From: Pseudopedobacter sp045629485
GTDB lineage: Bacteria; Bacteroidota; Bacteroidia; Sphingobacteriales; Sphingobacteriaceae
NCBI GenBank assembly: GCA_045629485.1
Contig: JAZQRF010000034.1
Coordinates: 1 to 28,155 of the forward strand
Length of the DNA stretch: 28,155 nucleotides
Reading direction: 5' to 3'
Position numbers and translations under genes: made by a program. The notes under the pieces are model-generated. The model ran no database searches. It saw only the letters and a program-made list of their open reading frames with translations, and was not told where the DNA came from. Positions 12,925-21,966 of this stretch are shown one piece after another. How positions within the stretch are numbered: the first letter of the stretch is position 1; the number at the start of each line of letters is the position of its first letter.

Positions 12925-15900
12925 CTATTCCCAATTTCCCTTTACCTGGCTGCCAACGGCCGAATCATTCGATACTGTTAAAAATACATCAATTTCCTGC
13001 TGTAATTCTTCAACATGTGAAATCACTCCAACAATTCTGTTTTCTTTTCTTAATGATTTTAATGTTTCTAATGCAGTTTGTAAGGATTCTTTGTCCAGAG
13101 AGCCAAAACCTTCATCCAGGAAGAAGAAATTTTGTTGTGCGTTATTTTGATGCTGCACACTTTCAGCCAGAGCTAATGCTAAAGATAAGGAAGCCTGAAA
13201 GGTTTGTCCCCCCGATAAGGTTTTTACACTTCTCAACCTTCCATCATTTAAATAGTCTCTCACTTCAAAATTATTCTTATCTGTAATTTCTAATCTTAGT
13301 TGTTGACGAGATAATTTATAAAATCTCTCATTTGCAGCTTCGCAAAGCTGATTTAAATAAACCGTTGATATATAACTAATAAAGCCATTTGCCTTAAACA
13401 TATTTTTCAATACCAGAAGGTCTGCTGCTCTTAATTCCAGTGCATGTAATTTCTTTTCTAAAAGTAGCTTTGCCTGGTAATTCTTTTGCTGTTCTGTAAG
13501 TTTTACTGTTGCTCTTACGAATCCATCGTTCTTTATTTTAAAATCGCTGTTTAAATTCTCAAATTCTTTACTCATGTTCTCCAATTCTTCAATATTAAAT
13601 TCTTTGTCGCCAACCAAAATCTTTAAATGACTTAATACTTCATTAGCGCTATAAAACTGCTGTTGAAAATTCTTAATCTGAGTTTTTAAATCTTCAATGT
13701 CGGGTTGTCGGTTTAACACAACAATTACTTCTTCAATATGTTGATATTCAGAATTTTTTAATGCTTTACTTAAATAATCACTAATCTCTACATGATTGGC
13801 TTCTTCTTCTTTGATTCTAGCATGTATTCCATTAATTTTTTCTGCTAAAACCGCCTTATCATGTCTCGCTTTATCTATTAATTCTTTTAATTCCTTATAT
13901 TGAGTTTGTACCAGGGTAATAAATTCGTTAAGTTCATTATACTTAAGTTCTGCACCCTGCTTATCAAAAGAATCTGTGGTTAAAGTTTTAAATTGATTCT
14001 TTAAAATAGCTATTTGAGACTGTTTAACATTCAAATCACCCTGAATTTTATCTATTGCGGCTTTATACTTCTGGTAATCTTCATCTGCTTTATTAAGCCT
14101 AACAACTTCATCATCCAATTGCTTTTCCTTGGTTTTAATTAATTCGCTTAGCTGCTGTGCATTATTTAATAAAAGTTCGATTTCAGCTTCCTGAGCTTCC
14201 TTAAATTCTTGCCAGCGAAACGTGGATAAATAGTCTTCATACTTTTCCTTAACCTGTAGAACAGCACTTTTATTTTCAGCTAGCTGATGTTCTATGTTTT
14301 TATATTTAACATTTAGTACAGTAAGCTTTTGCGATAATTTATTTAAAGTGTTAATCTCAGCTTTATAGCGCTCTAATCCCAGCTTCGCCTGGTTTAAATG
14401 ATCTATTACATTTTCTGCAACTAATACATTAGGATGATGAGGAGATCCACATAAAGGACATGCCTCGCCTTCAGTTAAAGAATTAGAGAAATCCGCCATT
14501 TTTGATTGCACTTCATAATGCTTTATCAAATCGTAGATTTTTTCCTGTTCTGCTAAAACTCTTAGATTTTCTGTAACTAAGTAGTTTTCTAAAACAATAA
14601 GGTCGGGTGCTATTTCCGGATGAACCGCTTCCTGTAAAGATTTAACTTCTTGCTTAACTAGCTCAAATTTCTCAGTTTGGAAGTTTAACTGTATCTCGCT
14701 TCGAGTTATGGCTTCGAGGTGATAGGCTTTGCCCCTGTACCAGGTCTTTACATCTCCTAAGGTGATCAGATCTGGCATCGCCGTTTTTTTTTGCCTGATT
14801 TCCTGATTTAATAATTCAACTGATTGTTTAAGCGTTTCCCGTTTAAGCAAAGAAGCCTCTACAAACGAATTTCCATCTTTAATTCTGGAGTACAGAACAC
14901 TTATTTCGGTTTGCAATTGGAATATCTTAAGCATCAAATCCAGGTCATTCACCTGATTTTTATACTCTTCTATCTGATCGTGATGTTTGCTTATTTTTTC
15001 TAACGATAATTGCTTATCATTTAAATCGTTATTAATGTTATTTAATTTTTTAATCAAATCCTGATGTTGAGTTTTTCTCAGGGAAAGTGACGCTGAAATC
15101 GATTTTTCTTTTTCAAGTTGATCCTTAAAATGAAGACAGCAATATTCATACTTCTTAACCTGGTTCTCTATTTCCCTAAATTTAGGTTCTAATTGTTGCA
15201 GGTCTTTAAAGTTTTTCTCCGCTTTGTTGTAGTCGTCAAAAAGTTGCTGAAGGCTCAACTTTTCTTTTAATGCTTTACCCTTCATCTCCAGTTCAACTTC
15301 AAGGTTGCTTAAAGATATTTTTATTGTATCTACTTCCCGCTCCTGTTGAGCTATATTTTCAGGAATTAGGTCTGCATACATTTTTAGCTGGCCCTGAAGA
15401 TCAAGAATGGCATGACTATTTTTTTTCTCCAGTGCTGCTGATTGAAAGAAAAAATCAAATTTATCCAGAGAAAAAATCTCCTTGAGCATCTCTGTTCTAT
15501 CCCTTTCTTTCAACTGTAGAAATTCCTGAAATTTGCCCTGCGGAATAATGATGGTTCTCCGGAAATTATCATAGCTTAAGCCAATAATATCTTCTCCTGA
15601 GGCACTTTCCAAGGGAATCCATCCATCACCAGATTGTTGGTATGCGGTTCTATCTAAGCTGTTTACTTTTTCAAAATTCTTTGGATGCCTCTTGCCGCGT
15701 ACAATAAAGCGATAGTTTATGTTGTCGTGGTTTTTGAAAATAAAATCGATGAGGAGCTCATCAGATTTAAGATTCATCATATTATAGCTCCGATAGTCGG
15801 TTTTATTTAAACGTTCGGTTTCGCCAAACAGCGCATAAGAAATAGCTTCCAGAATAGAAGATTTACCAGAACCCACTGCACCAAAGATTCCAAAAAGCTG

Positions 15901-15984
15901 GCCTTCCAGCAATTTTTCAAAATCTATCTTTTGTTCCTTTTGATACGAGTAAAGACCTTTTATTGTTAACGAAATAGGAATCAT
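12925..15984 (-). CDS. sbcC: Nuclease SbcCD subunit C (SMC-like ATPase)
   Basis: The 1019-residue Rad50-type protein has an N-terminal Walker A GAVGSGKSS (35-43), long heptad-rich coiled coils, the zinc-hook Cys-Pro-Leu-Cys at 509-512, then the second coil. The C-terminal ATPase half has signature LSGGQ (923-927) and Walker B FFFLDEGFGSLD (about 953-964, catalytic Glu958). SbcC and SbcD form the complex that opens hairpins and trims protein-blocked DNA ends. Length is normal. The start codon overlaps the sbcD stop by four bases (ATGA), as expected for 1:1 subunits. Start MIPISLTIKGLYSYQ agrees with the family pattern. Confidence 0.97.
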   Translation of the reverse strand: MIPISLTIKGLYSYQKEQKIDFEKLLEGQLFGIFGAVGSGKSSILEAISYALFGETERLNKTDYRSYNMMNLKSDELLIDFIFKNHDNINYRFIVRGKRHPKNFEKVNSLDRTAYQQSGDGWIPLESASGEDIIGLSYDNFRRTIIIPQGKFQEFLQLKERDRTEMLKEIFSLDKFDFFFQSAALEKKNSHAILDLQGQLKMYADLIPENIAQQEREVDTIKISLSNLEVELEMKGKALKEKLSLQQLFDDYNKAEKNFKDLQQLEPKFREIENQVKKYEYCCLHFKDQLEKEKSISASLSLRKTQHQDLIKKLNNINNDLNDKQLSLEKISKHHDQIEEYKNQVNDLDLMLKIFQLQTEISVLYSRIKDGNSFVEASLLKRETLKQSVELLNQEIRQKKTAMPDLITLGDVKTWYRGKAYHLEAITRSEIQLNFQTEKFELVKQEVKSLQEAVHPEIAPDLIVLENYLVTENLRVLAEQEKIYDLIKHYEVQSKMADFSNSLTEGEACPLCGSPHHPNVLVAENVIDHLNQAKLGLERYKAEINTLNKLSQKLTVLNVKYKNIEHQLAENKSAVLQVKEKYEDYLSTFRWQEFKEAQEAEIELLLNNAQQLSELIKTKEKQLDDEVVRLNKADEDYQKYKAAIDKIQGDLNVKQSQIAILKNQFKTLTTDSFDKQGAELKYNELNEFITLVQTQYKELKELIDKARHDKAVLAEKINGIHARIKEEEANHVEISDYLSKALKNSEYQHIEEVIVVLNRQPDIEDLKTQIKNFQQQFYSANEVLSHLKILVGDKEFNIEELENMSKEFENLNSDFKIKNDGFVRATVKLTEQQKNYQAKLLLEKKLHALELRAADLLVLKNMFKANGFISYISTVYLNQLCEAANERFYKLSRQQLRLEITDKNNFEVRDYLNDGRLRSVKTLSGGQTFQASLSLALALAESVQHQNNAQQNFFFLDEGFGSLDKESLQTALETLKSLRKENRIVGVISHVEELQQEIDVFLTVSNDSAVGSQVKGNWE

Positions 15985-17204
15985 TCTTCTGCGCTTTCTG
16001 CTCTAACTTCTTTAAATAAATTCATTAAATTCTCATTGGGAGGATTTCCGTGTTTATGTTTAAAATACTGGATAAACAACTCTTCTAAATTCTGTCCTAA
16101 ATCTATTGCAGTATTTTGATGAACGGTTAAACCGGAGTCTGTTACTTCAGGAATAATAGAAACGATACCCTCATGAGCTTGATTTAAACGTTTTCTTTCA
16201 TCGGCTTTAAGATAGCTTTCGGTTACCAGTGTGAGCTCTACTAAAGTATTTGGATGAAGCAAGAGCCATTCTACTGCAGCATCTACTCCGTTAAATTTTT
16301 TCCTGAATAGCACTTTACCTTCCTGTAAAGCTATTTTTTTGTAGGTCACTGGTTCTTGCGGAAGTGCATTTATAATAACTACATACTTAGTTTGGCCGGC
16401 TTCTGAGAAACTATAAGAAAGTGGACTACTACAATAAACCACCGGACAAGGATTTTTGTCTATCTGCTGGAAGCGGTGCAGGTGCCCCAACGCAACATAT
16501 TGGATTTGCTGTGGAATATTTTCAGAATATATGGCCTGGGCACCGCCTACATGCAGTATTGGTTTTTCGTCTTCTGGTTCTTCCGGCGGCTCCTCCCCCT
16601 TTTTCATTAAGTAAAGGTGTGCCGCCAACATGTTCACACCGTTGCTGTCGCAATATTTATCAGCAAGCTTTTGCCAATGCTTTGCCAGCACTTCTCTTAA
16701 GGCTATTTCTGTATCCTCAAGTCCAAGAAAAGACTTCAGCCTATACTCATTTGCATACGGTGTAAGCAATAATCTTAGAGGATAATCATAACCTGGCAGC
16801 TTTAGTTCTATATAGCCTGGCTCGCTTTGGGTAATGCAAACACCAGATTCCAGTTCACAGGATGAAATATGAGAATGAGGAAAGCCAGAGAAAATAATTC
16901 CGCATTCGCGGGCAAGAGGATCTGGAGCCTCAATTCTTTCAGGAGAATCATGATTTCCTGCAATGGCTACCACCGCCCTTTTTCCATTTTTGCTTAAACG
17001 TTTAAGTGTTTTATAAAAAAGATCTACAGCCTCCGTAGGCGGATTAAAATTATCAAACAGGTCTCCAGCGATTATTATAGCATCAACATTTTCTTCGTCG
17101 GCAATTCTCACTATTTCCTGCATCACCAAAGTCTGTTCGGGCAATCTTGAAAATTTTTCTAGTCTTTTTCCTAAATGCCAGTCTGCTGTATGAAGAATTT
17201 TCAT
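15981..17204 (-). CDS. sbcD: Nuclease SbcCD subunit D (Mre11-like phosphoesterase)
   Basis: The 407-residue product begins MKILHTADWHLGKRL with the calcineurin-like metal-binding motifs DxH (Asp8, His10), GDLFD (Asp48), GNHD (Asn84, His85) and GHLH further on. This is the ATP-controlled exo- and endonuclease subunit, using two manganese ions. An acidic, Pro-rich loop (EEPPEEPEDEKP, about 204-215) precedes the second metal cluster; its length is normal but the composition is odd. It heads the sbcD-sbcC-pncC set and its stop overlaps the sbcC start. The next gene to the right is divergent with 199 bases between. Confidence 0.97.
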   Translation of the reverse strand: MKILHTADWHLGKRLEKFSRLPEQTLVMQEIVRIADEENVDAIIIAGDLFDNFNPPTEAVDLFYKTLKRLSKNGKRAVVAIAGNHDSPERIEAPDPLARECGIIFSGFPHSHISSCELESGVCITQSEPGYIELKLPGYDYPLRLLLTPYANEYRLKSFLGLEDTEIALREVLAKHWQKLADKYCDSNGVNMLAAHLYLMKKGEEPPEEPEDEKPILHVGGAQAIYSENIPQQIQYVALGHLHRFQQIDKNPCPVVYCSSPLSYSFSEAGQTKYVVIINALPQEPVTYKKIALQEGKVLFRKKFNGVDAAVEWLLLHPNTLVELTLVTESYLKADERKRLNQAHEGIVSIIPEVTDSGLTVHQNTAIDLGQNLEELFIQYFKHKHGNPPNENLMNLFKEVRAESAEE

Positions 17205-17302
17205 TCAATTTCTAAATCAAAATAGTTGTGTGGATGTGAAATTAACCATAACATTCGAATTATCCAGAAAATAGTATAAACAGGACATTTCTGTGAATCA
17301 AA

Positions 17303-17336
17303 TTGTTTAATATCACCAGAAAATTTATTAACTTTA
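17303..17336 (+). promoter_or_regulatory. Candidate promoter for the cold-shock-domain gene
   Basis: TTG (17303-17305), 23 bases, then TAACTTTA (17329-17336), one mismatch from TAnnTTTG. This would give a leader of about 60 bases before the ATG, which fits cold-shock genes. Spacing is at the long end, so confidence is low. Confidence 0.33.
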
Positions 17337-17403
17337 TAGCCTCCATAGATTATCTATTTCAGATACTCATAATAAGGGGCACCTTCACAATTTTAGAATA
17401 ACA

Positions 17404-17856
17404 ATGGCCAAATCAACAGAAACATTTAATAAAAAAGAAAAAGAAAAAAAACGCTTAAAAAAGCAACAGGAAAAAAAAGAAAAAGCATTAGAACGTAAAA
17501 ACTCTTCGGATAAAGGTAAAAGCCTTGATGAAATGATGGCTTATGTAGATGAAAATGGAAACATTACTTCTACTCCACCAGATCCTGATAAAAAGAAAAA
17601 AGTTATCAAAACTGAAGATATTCAAATTGGTACTGCCAGACAAGAAAACGTTGTTCAGGAAATTACCAGGAATGGAAAAGTTACTTTCTTTAATGAATCT
17701 AAAGGTTATGGCTTTATAGTTGATCATCAATCTAACGAAAGTGTTTTTGTTCATATCAACCAACTGATTGATCAGGTTAAGGAAAATGACAAAGTAACCT
17801 TCGAAATAGAAATGGGACCAAAAGGGCCTAATGCTGTACGCGTAAAAAAATCGTAA
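17404..17856 (+). CDS. Cold-shock-domain protein with Lys-rich N-terminus
   Basis: The 150-residue protein ends in one cold-shock domain (about 90-149) with RNP1 KGYGFI (100-105) and RNP2 VFVHI (114-118), which bind single-stranded RNA or DNA. The first 40 residues are extremely Lys/Glu-rich (KKEKEKKRLKKQQEKKEKAL) and likely form a charged helix. Residues 41-75 are a disordered linker. Canonical CspA is about 70 residues, so the extension doubles the size; this architecture occurs in Bacteroidota. Expected role: RNA chaperone or translation regulator in the cytoplasm. The extension probably adds nucleic-acid or ribosome affinity, which is inference. A terminator follows 12 bases after the stop. 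Confidence 0.93.
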   Translation: MAKSTETFNKKEKEKKRLKKQQEKKEKALERKNSSDKGKSLDEMMAYVDENGNITSTPPDPDKKKKVIKTEDIQIGTARQENVVQEITRNGKVTFFNESKGYGFIVDHQSNESVFVHINQLIDQVKENDKVTFEIEMGPKGPNAVRVKKS

Positions 17857-17868
17857 TCACCAGATACA

Positions 17869-17900
17869 TAATCACTTTTTAATGTTTTAAAAAGTGATTA
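17869..17900 (+). terminator. Terminator after the cold-shock-domain gene
   Basis: Perfect 14-base arms TAATCACTTTTTAA (17869-17882) and TTAAAAAGTGATTA (17887-17900), with a four-base loop, followed by CTTTGTTT. The stem is AT-rich, so efficiency may be modest. It also sits 36 bases upstream of the MFS gene start. Confidence 0.65.
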
Positions 17901-17936
17901 CTTTGTTTCCTCCAAATAAAGTAAATCAAAATCACC

Positions 17937-19160
17937 ATGGAAAAAGAAAGTTTAACGTTTTCTCCCTACCAAAAACTGGTGATTTTTATATTAGCTATTA
18001 CGCAATTCACTGTTATTTTAGATTTTATGGTGATGTCTCCTCTAGGAGATTTTATGATGAAATCCTTATCATTAAAACCCGCTGATTTCGGAATTGCCGT
18101 TTCTGCTTACGCTTTTAGTGCAGGTATATCGGGTTTGTTAACTGCAGGATTTGCCGACATGTATGATAGGAAGAAGCTTTTACTGTTCTTTTATTCAGGG
18201 TTTATAATCGGAACTATCTTTTGCGGAGTTGCAACTACCTACCATCAGCTGGTTGCTGCCCGGATATTAACAGGTTTATTTGGCGGAGTGATAGGATCTA
18301 TTTCTCTTGCTATCATTACAGATATCTTTACTCTAAAACAACGTGGCCGTGTGATGGGTTTCGTACAAATGGGATTTGGCGCAAGCCAGGTTTTAGGTGT
18401 GCCTGTAGGCTTATTTTTAGCTAATAAATGGGATTGGGAAGCACCTTTTTTATTAGTCGCAGCAATTGCAATTGTTATTGCAATTTTGATTTTAACAAAG
18501 TTAAAACCCTTAACCGAACACCTTAAGATTCAGCAGAACAGTTCTCCCTTAAAACATCTCTGGAACACTTTAGCTAACCGCAATTATAGAATAGGATTTA
18601 CGGCCACTGCTTTACTATCAATAGGGGGTTTTATGATGTTTCCTTTCGGAAGTGCCTTTGCTATTAATAACTTAAGAATAACACCCGAAGAATTACCCGT
18701 TCTTTTCTTTTTATCAGGAGTGACTTCTCTTATCATTATGCCTCTGGTGGGAAGATTAAGTGATAGGATAAGTAAAATGAAAATTTTTGCTGCAGCTTCT
18801 TTGTTAATGATGGTGATGTGTGTTGCTTATACCAATCTTTCTGCTACCCCATTCTGGATTGTAGTGATTTTTAATGTTTTGATGATGATGGGTATAATGA
18901 GCAGGATGATTCCGTCTTCTGCATTAGTAAGTGCGGTTCCAAAAATGGAAGACAGAGGGGCTTTTATGAGTGTGAATTCCTCACTTCAGCAAATTGCGGG
19001 TGGTATAGCTGCTGCAGTAGCAGGAATGATAGTAGTGCAGAAAGATGTTTCTTCTCCTTTAGAACATTATAATATAGTAGGATATGTTGTAGTTGGTATA
19101 AGTTTGCTAAGCATATTTTTACTTTACAGGGTAAACAGGTTGGTAAGTAAAAACAGCTAA
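17937..19160 (+). CDS. MFS transporter, drug-efflux-like (DHA1 type)
   Basis: The 407-residue protein has about 12 membrane segments in two halves joined by a polar loop near 205-220. It has the MFS motif A variant (AGFADMYDRKKLL, about 65-77) and a motif-C-like glycine-rich helix (FGASQVLGVPVGLF) typical of proton-driven exporters. It most resembles drug/sugar efflux MFS proteins of the DHA1 group; the substrate is unknown. It has no evident regulatory gene beside it. It starts just beyond the cold-shock gene's terminator and converges on a DUF421 gene, with six bases between the stops. Confidence 0.88.
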   Translation: MEKESLTFSPYQKLVIFILAITQFTVILDFMVMSPLGDFMMKSLSLKPADFGIAVSAYAFSAGISGLLTAGFADMYDRKKLLLFFYSGFIIGTIFCGVATTYHQLVAARILTGLFGGVIGSISLAIITDIFTLKQRGRVMGFVQMGFGASQVLGVPVGLFLANKWDWEAPFLLVAAIAIVIAILILTKLKPLTEHLKIQQNSSPLKHLWNTLANRNYRIGFTATALLSIGGFMMFPFGSAFAINNLRITPEELPVLFFLSGVTSLIIMPLVGRLSDRISKMKIFAAASLLMMVMCVAYTNLSATPFWIVVIFNVLMMMGIMSRMIPSSALVSAVPKMEDRGAFMSVNSSLQQIAGGIAAAVAGMIVVQKDVSSPLEHYNIVGYVVVGISLLSIFLLYRVNRLVSKNS

Positions 19161-19166
19161 TGGCAT

Positions 19167-19694
19167 CTATTCCAATTTGGTTGTATCAATATCTTCCAAA
19201 GAGGTGTGAGATGAGGGATTATATGATTTTTTAACTACAGTTATTTCACCGTTAAGTTCCATCACCACAGCTTTTACATCGTCTATATTTTCTATTCTAA
19301 ATTTTCTTATCTCAGCATATATTTCTTCTTTTGTCACTACTACTTTTTGCATGGCATCTTCCAGGAATTTACCATTGTAAAAAAGTAAAGTAGGTACAGA
19401 ATTTATGACCTTTTCCATCATATCTGATTGCTTTGCGAGCCATGCCAGGGCGTATTGTAATAAAATTATCACTAAAAGAGCAACTACCCCTTCTGCAATA
19501 GTAACTTTCATTAAAATCATCGAAGACAGTGTTGATCCTAATGTAACAGTTACAACAAAATCAAAAGCATTTAACTTGGCCAGTGTTCTTTTTCCCGAAA
19601 TTCTTATAAAAAGAAAAAGTGCTATATAAGAGATAGATGCACAAATTAAAATATGATATAAACTTTCCCAATCCTTAAAAAATAATTTATCCAT
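19167..19694 (-). CDS. DUF421 family membrane protein (YetF-like)
   Basis: The 175-residue product has three hydrophobic segments (about 15-33, 45-62 and 66-86) and then a soluble C-terminal domain of about 85 residues. The family pattern includes FIRISGKRTLAKLNAFDFVV and VPTLLFYNGKFLEDAM, then a basic region; this is DUF421 as in Bacillus YetF. YetF and relatives have been linked to spore germination in Bacillus; their role in Bacteroidota is unknown to me. The gene stands alone on its strand and ends six bases from the MFS gene's stop. Confidence 0.85.
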   Translation of the reverse strand: MDKLFFKDWESLYHILICASISYIALFLFIRISGKRTLAKLNAFDFVVTVTLGSTLSSMILMKVTIAEGVVALLVIILLQYALAWLAKQSDMMEKVINSVPTLLFYNGKFLEDAMQKVVVTKEEIYAEIRKFRIENIDDVKAVVMELNGEITVVKKSYNPSSHTSLEDIDTTKLE

Positions 19695-19835
19695 ACTAAA
19701 AGCATATCAAGCATTGTTCCAAAGATAAATAAGCTTTAATTTAAAAAATCTAGCAATGGGCACAACAACCGGTGATACATTCTGTTATCAATACTTATTA
19801 GTTTCTTCGGAATTATTTTAAATTAGCACCTATAA

Positions 19836-20555
19836 ATGGACAATACATCAAACGAAAGTTCGGGCATAACGTCATCAGAAAAAGTATTTGGCGATAGAAA
19901 AAGAACTAATATTTTAAGCAAACCCGAGCAAAAACTTATTCTATTTTTATTACCACGGATACCTTCGTTTATTAACCCCAACTTTTTAACAGGGATTGGA
20001 ATTTTTGGCTCTGTTCTGGTTTTGATTTCGTTTGTACTCGCATTTTATTTCCATACAAATTTTCTCCTTTTGGGTATTCTGGGATTAGCTATTAATTGGT
20101 TTGGTGATTCTTTAGATGGAAGAATAGCTTACTATAGAAACATTTCAAGAAAATGGTATGGCTTTTCTTTAGATATCATAATGGATTGGATTGGGACGGT
20201 TTTTATTGGACTGGGATACATGGTTTATGCTACTGATGAATATGAACTCTTCGCCTTTATTTTTGTAGTACTTTACGGCTGGGCTATGATTATTTCACAG
20301 CTACGATATAAAATCACAGACAAATACACAATAGATTCCGGGCTTGCCGGTCCAACAGAAGTTCGAGTACTGATAGCTATCATCCTTATTTCTGAAGTTA
20401 TGTTTACAGGGAGTATTCAGTATTTTGTAATTCTCATGTGCATTGCACTTTTTATTATTAATATAGCAGATACCAGGAAATTATTAGTTTTAGGAGACAT
20501 TAGAGACGAAGCTGAAAGGCTTGAAAAAAATGGTAAAGAAAATTTTCAATTATAG
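19836..20555 (+). CDS. CDP-alcohol phosphatidyltransferase family protein
   Basis: A 239-residue membrane enzyme with several hydrophobic helices after a charged N-terminus. The family signature is visible: Asp91, Asp94-Gly95, Ala98, Gly109, Asp113 and Asp117, so all four metal-binding and catalytic Asp are present. The family moves a phosphatidyl or similar phospho-group from a CDP-alcohol to another alcohol in phospholipid or phospho-glycolipid synthesis. The Arg that normally follows the conserved Ala is Tyr99 here (AYYRN), with an Arg two residues later. The product cannot be named from sequence. The next gene, a GtrA protein, overlaps it, which hints at a membrane-lipid or cell-surface role. 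Confidence 0.87.
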   Translation: MDNTSNESSGITSSEKVFGDRKRTNILSKPEQKLILFLLPRIPSFINPNFLTGIGIFGSVLVLISFVLAFYFHTNFLLLGILGLAINWFGDSLDGRIAYYRNISRKWYGFSLDIIMDWIGTVFIGLGYMVYATDEYELFAFIFVVLYGWAMIISQLRYKITDKYTIDSGLAGPTEVRVLIAIILISEVMFTGSIQYFVILMCIALFIINIADTRKLLVLGDIRDEAERLEKNGKENFQL

Positions 20556-20964
20556 CTTTGCTAAAGCCCAACTGTCTGCTTTCATTGGTGGCTGTGTTGA
20601 TTATATGATAATGATTGTATGCACAGAATTTATCCATCTTCATTATACCATTTCTATAGCTATAGGCGGAATTATAGGGGCCGCAGTAAATTTTTCTCTT
20701 AACCGGCACTGGACATTTTCTGCGATAGAAGAGAACTCTAAAGATTCCTTGCGTATACAATTAGCGAAATTTATCCCTGTAGTGATGGGAAGTATTATTC
20801 TAAAATCTTCGGGAACTTATTTATTTACCACCTTTACCAAACTGGATTATAAAATCAGCCGTTTAATTATAGAGGCAATTGTTTCTTTAGGGTTTAATTA
20901 TCTCCTACAGAAATATTGGGTGTTCAATTATAAAATTGATAAGGACAAAGAAATCCACCACTAA
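20530..20964 (+). CDS. GtrA family membrane protein
   Basis: The 144-residue protein has four hydrophobic helices and the GtrA pattern: FIGGCVDYMIM in helix 1 and GGIIGAAVNFSLNRHWTF at the end of helix 2. GtrA-like proteins are thought to flip polyprenyl-phosphate-linked sugars for surface-glycan or teichoic-acid-type modification. I chose ATG at 20530; a TTG three codons earlier (20521) is also possible. The start lies 26 bases inside the upstream phosphatidyltransferase gene, so they are translated together. The stop at 20962-20964 overlaps the convergent dehydrogenase stop. No glycosyltransferase partner is visible. Confidence 0.87.
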   Translation: MVKKIFNYSFAKAQLSAFIGGCVDYMIMIVCTEFIHLHYTISIAIGGIIGAAVNFSLNRHWTFSAIEENSKDSLRIQLAKFIPVVMGSIILKSSGTYLFTTFTKLDYKISRLIIEAIVSLGFNYLLQKYWVFNYKIDKDKEIHH

Positions 20965-21944
20965 TCTTTCAATTTGATTTCTGTAGGCAACTTTTTATTA
21001 TTTAAACCAGCAATAATGTTTTCGACTGCCAGCTCAATCATTTTATTACGTGTCTCTAAAGTAGCAGATCCAATGTGAGGTAAAACAGCTACAGAGGGCA
21101 TTTTTAACAATTCATTACCGGCACTCATAGGCTCGGGATTGGTTACATCAAGGCCTGCTCCCCAAATGACGCCATTTTTGATGGCATCTGTAAGATCTTT
21201 TTCATTATGAACTCCTCCTCTTGAAGTATTGATAAAGATGGCACTTTTTTTCATTTTTGAAAAAGCGGACTTGTTAAATTTATTCTCTGTTTCTTTACTC
21301 AGCTCAGTATGAACAGAAATCACATCACTGCGTTTCAATAACTCATCAAAAGAAACTTTTTTTGCTCCCAATAATTCTTCAGCTTCTTTGTTTTTTCCAC
21401 GGTTATGATAAATAATATCCATGTTGTAAGCGCCTTTGCAACGTTTCGCCATTTCTATTCCAATACGCCCTAATCCGAAAATACCTAATGTTTTACCATA
21501 TAGTTCTATCCCCAGGCTGTTTGCAGGAATACCTTTCTTCCACTCCCCGTCAATAACCTGCTTATATTGATAAAATGCTTTTCTGGAAGCTGCCAACATT
21601 AGCAAAAATGCAGTATCTGCAGTGGCTCCGCTTAAGACTCCGGGTGTATTTCCTACCGGGATATTTAATTTATTTGCCTCCTTTACATCTACATGATCAT
21701 ATCCCACGCTAAACAGGGCAATTACCTTAAGGTGTTTACATTCCTCTAAAAAATGTTTATCAATTTTATTACGGCCTACACTTAAAAAAGCAGAATGCTT
21801 TTTGCAAGCTTTTATCAATTCCTTTTCAGGAATTTTATCCTTTCCTTGCCACTGTTCTATTTCAATTCCTTTCTCTGCTAATAATCTTATTCCCTCTTCC
21901 GGCACCGGTCCGCTAATAAAAACTGATTTTTTTTCTTCTACCAT
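20961..21944 (-). CDS. D-2-hydroxyacid dehydrogenase (glyoxylate/hydroxypyruvate reductase type)
   Basis: The 327-residue protein has an N-terminal catalytic domain, a Rossmann domain with GLGRIG (157-162), and the catalytic triad Arg242, Glu271 and His290 in TSRGG, NPEP and PHIGSAT. HIGSAT and the length resemble glyoxylate/hydroxypyruvate reductases, which reduce 2-ketoacids with NAD(P)H. The exact substrate, such as glyoxylate, hydroxypyruvate or 2-ketogluconate, cannot be settled. It starts 22 bases after the SDR gene at 21967-22740, so they likely share a transcript. Its stop codon overlaps the GtrA stop by four bases. Confidence 0.88.
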   Translation of the reverse strand: MVEEKKSVFISGPVPEEGIRLLAEKGIEIEQWQGKDKIPEKELIKACKKHSAFLSVGRNKIDKHFLEECKHLKVIALFSVGYDHVDVKEANKLNIPVGNTPGVLSGATADTAFLLMLAASRKAFYQYKQVIDGEWKKGIPANSLGIELYGKTLGIFGLGRIGIEMAKRCKGAYNMDIIYHNRGKNKEAEELLGAKKVSFDELLKRSDVISVHTELSKETENKFNKSAFSKMKKSAIFINTSRGGVHNEKDLTDAIKNGVIWGAGLDVTNPEPMSAGNELLKMPSVAVLPHIGSATLETRNKMIELAVENIIAGLNNKKLPTEIKLKD

Positions 21945-21966
21945 AAATCGTCCTCAATCAATAAAA

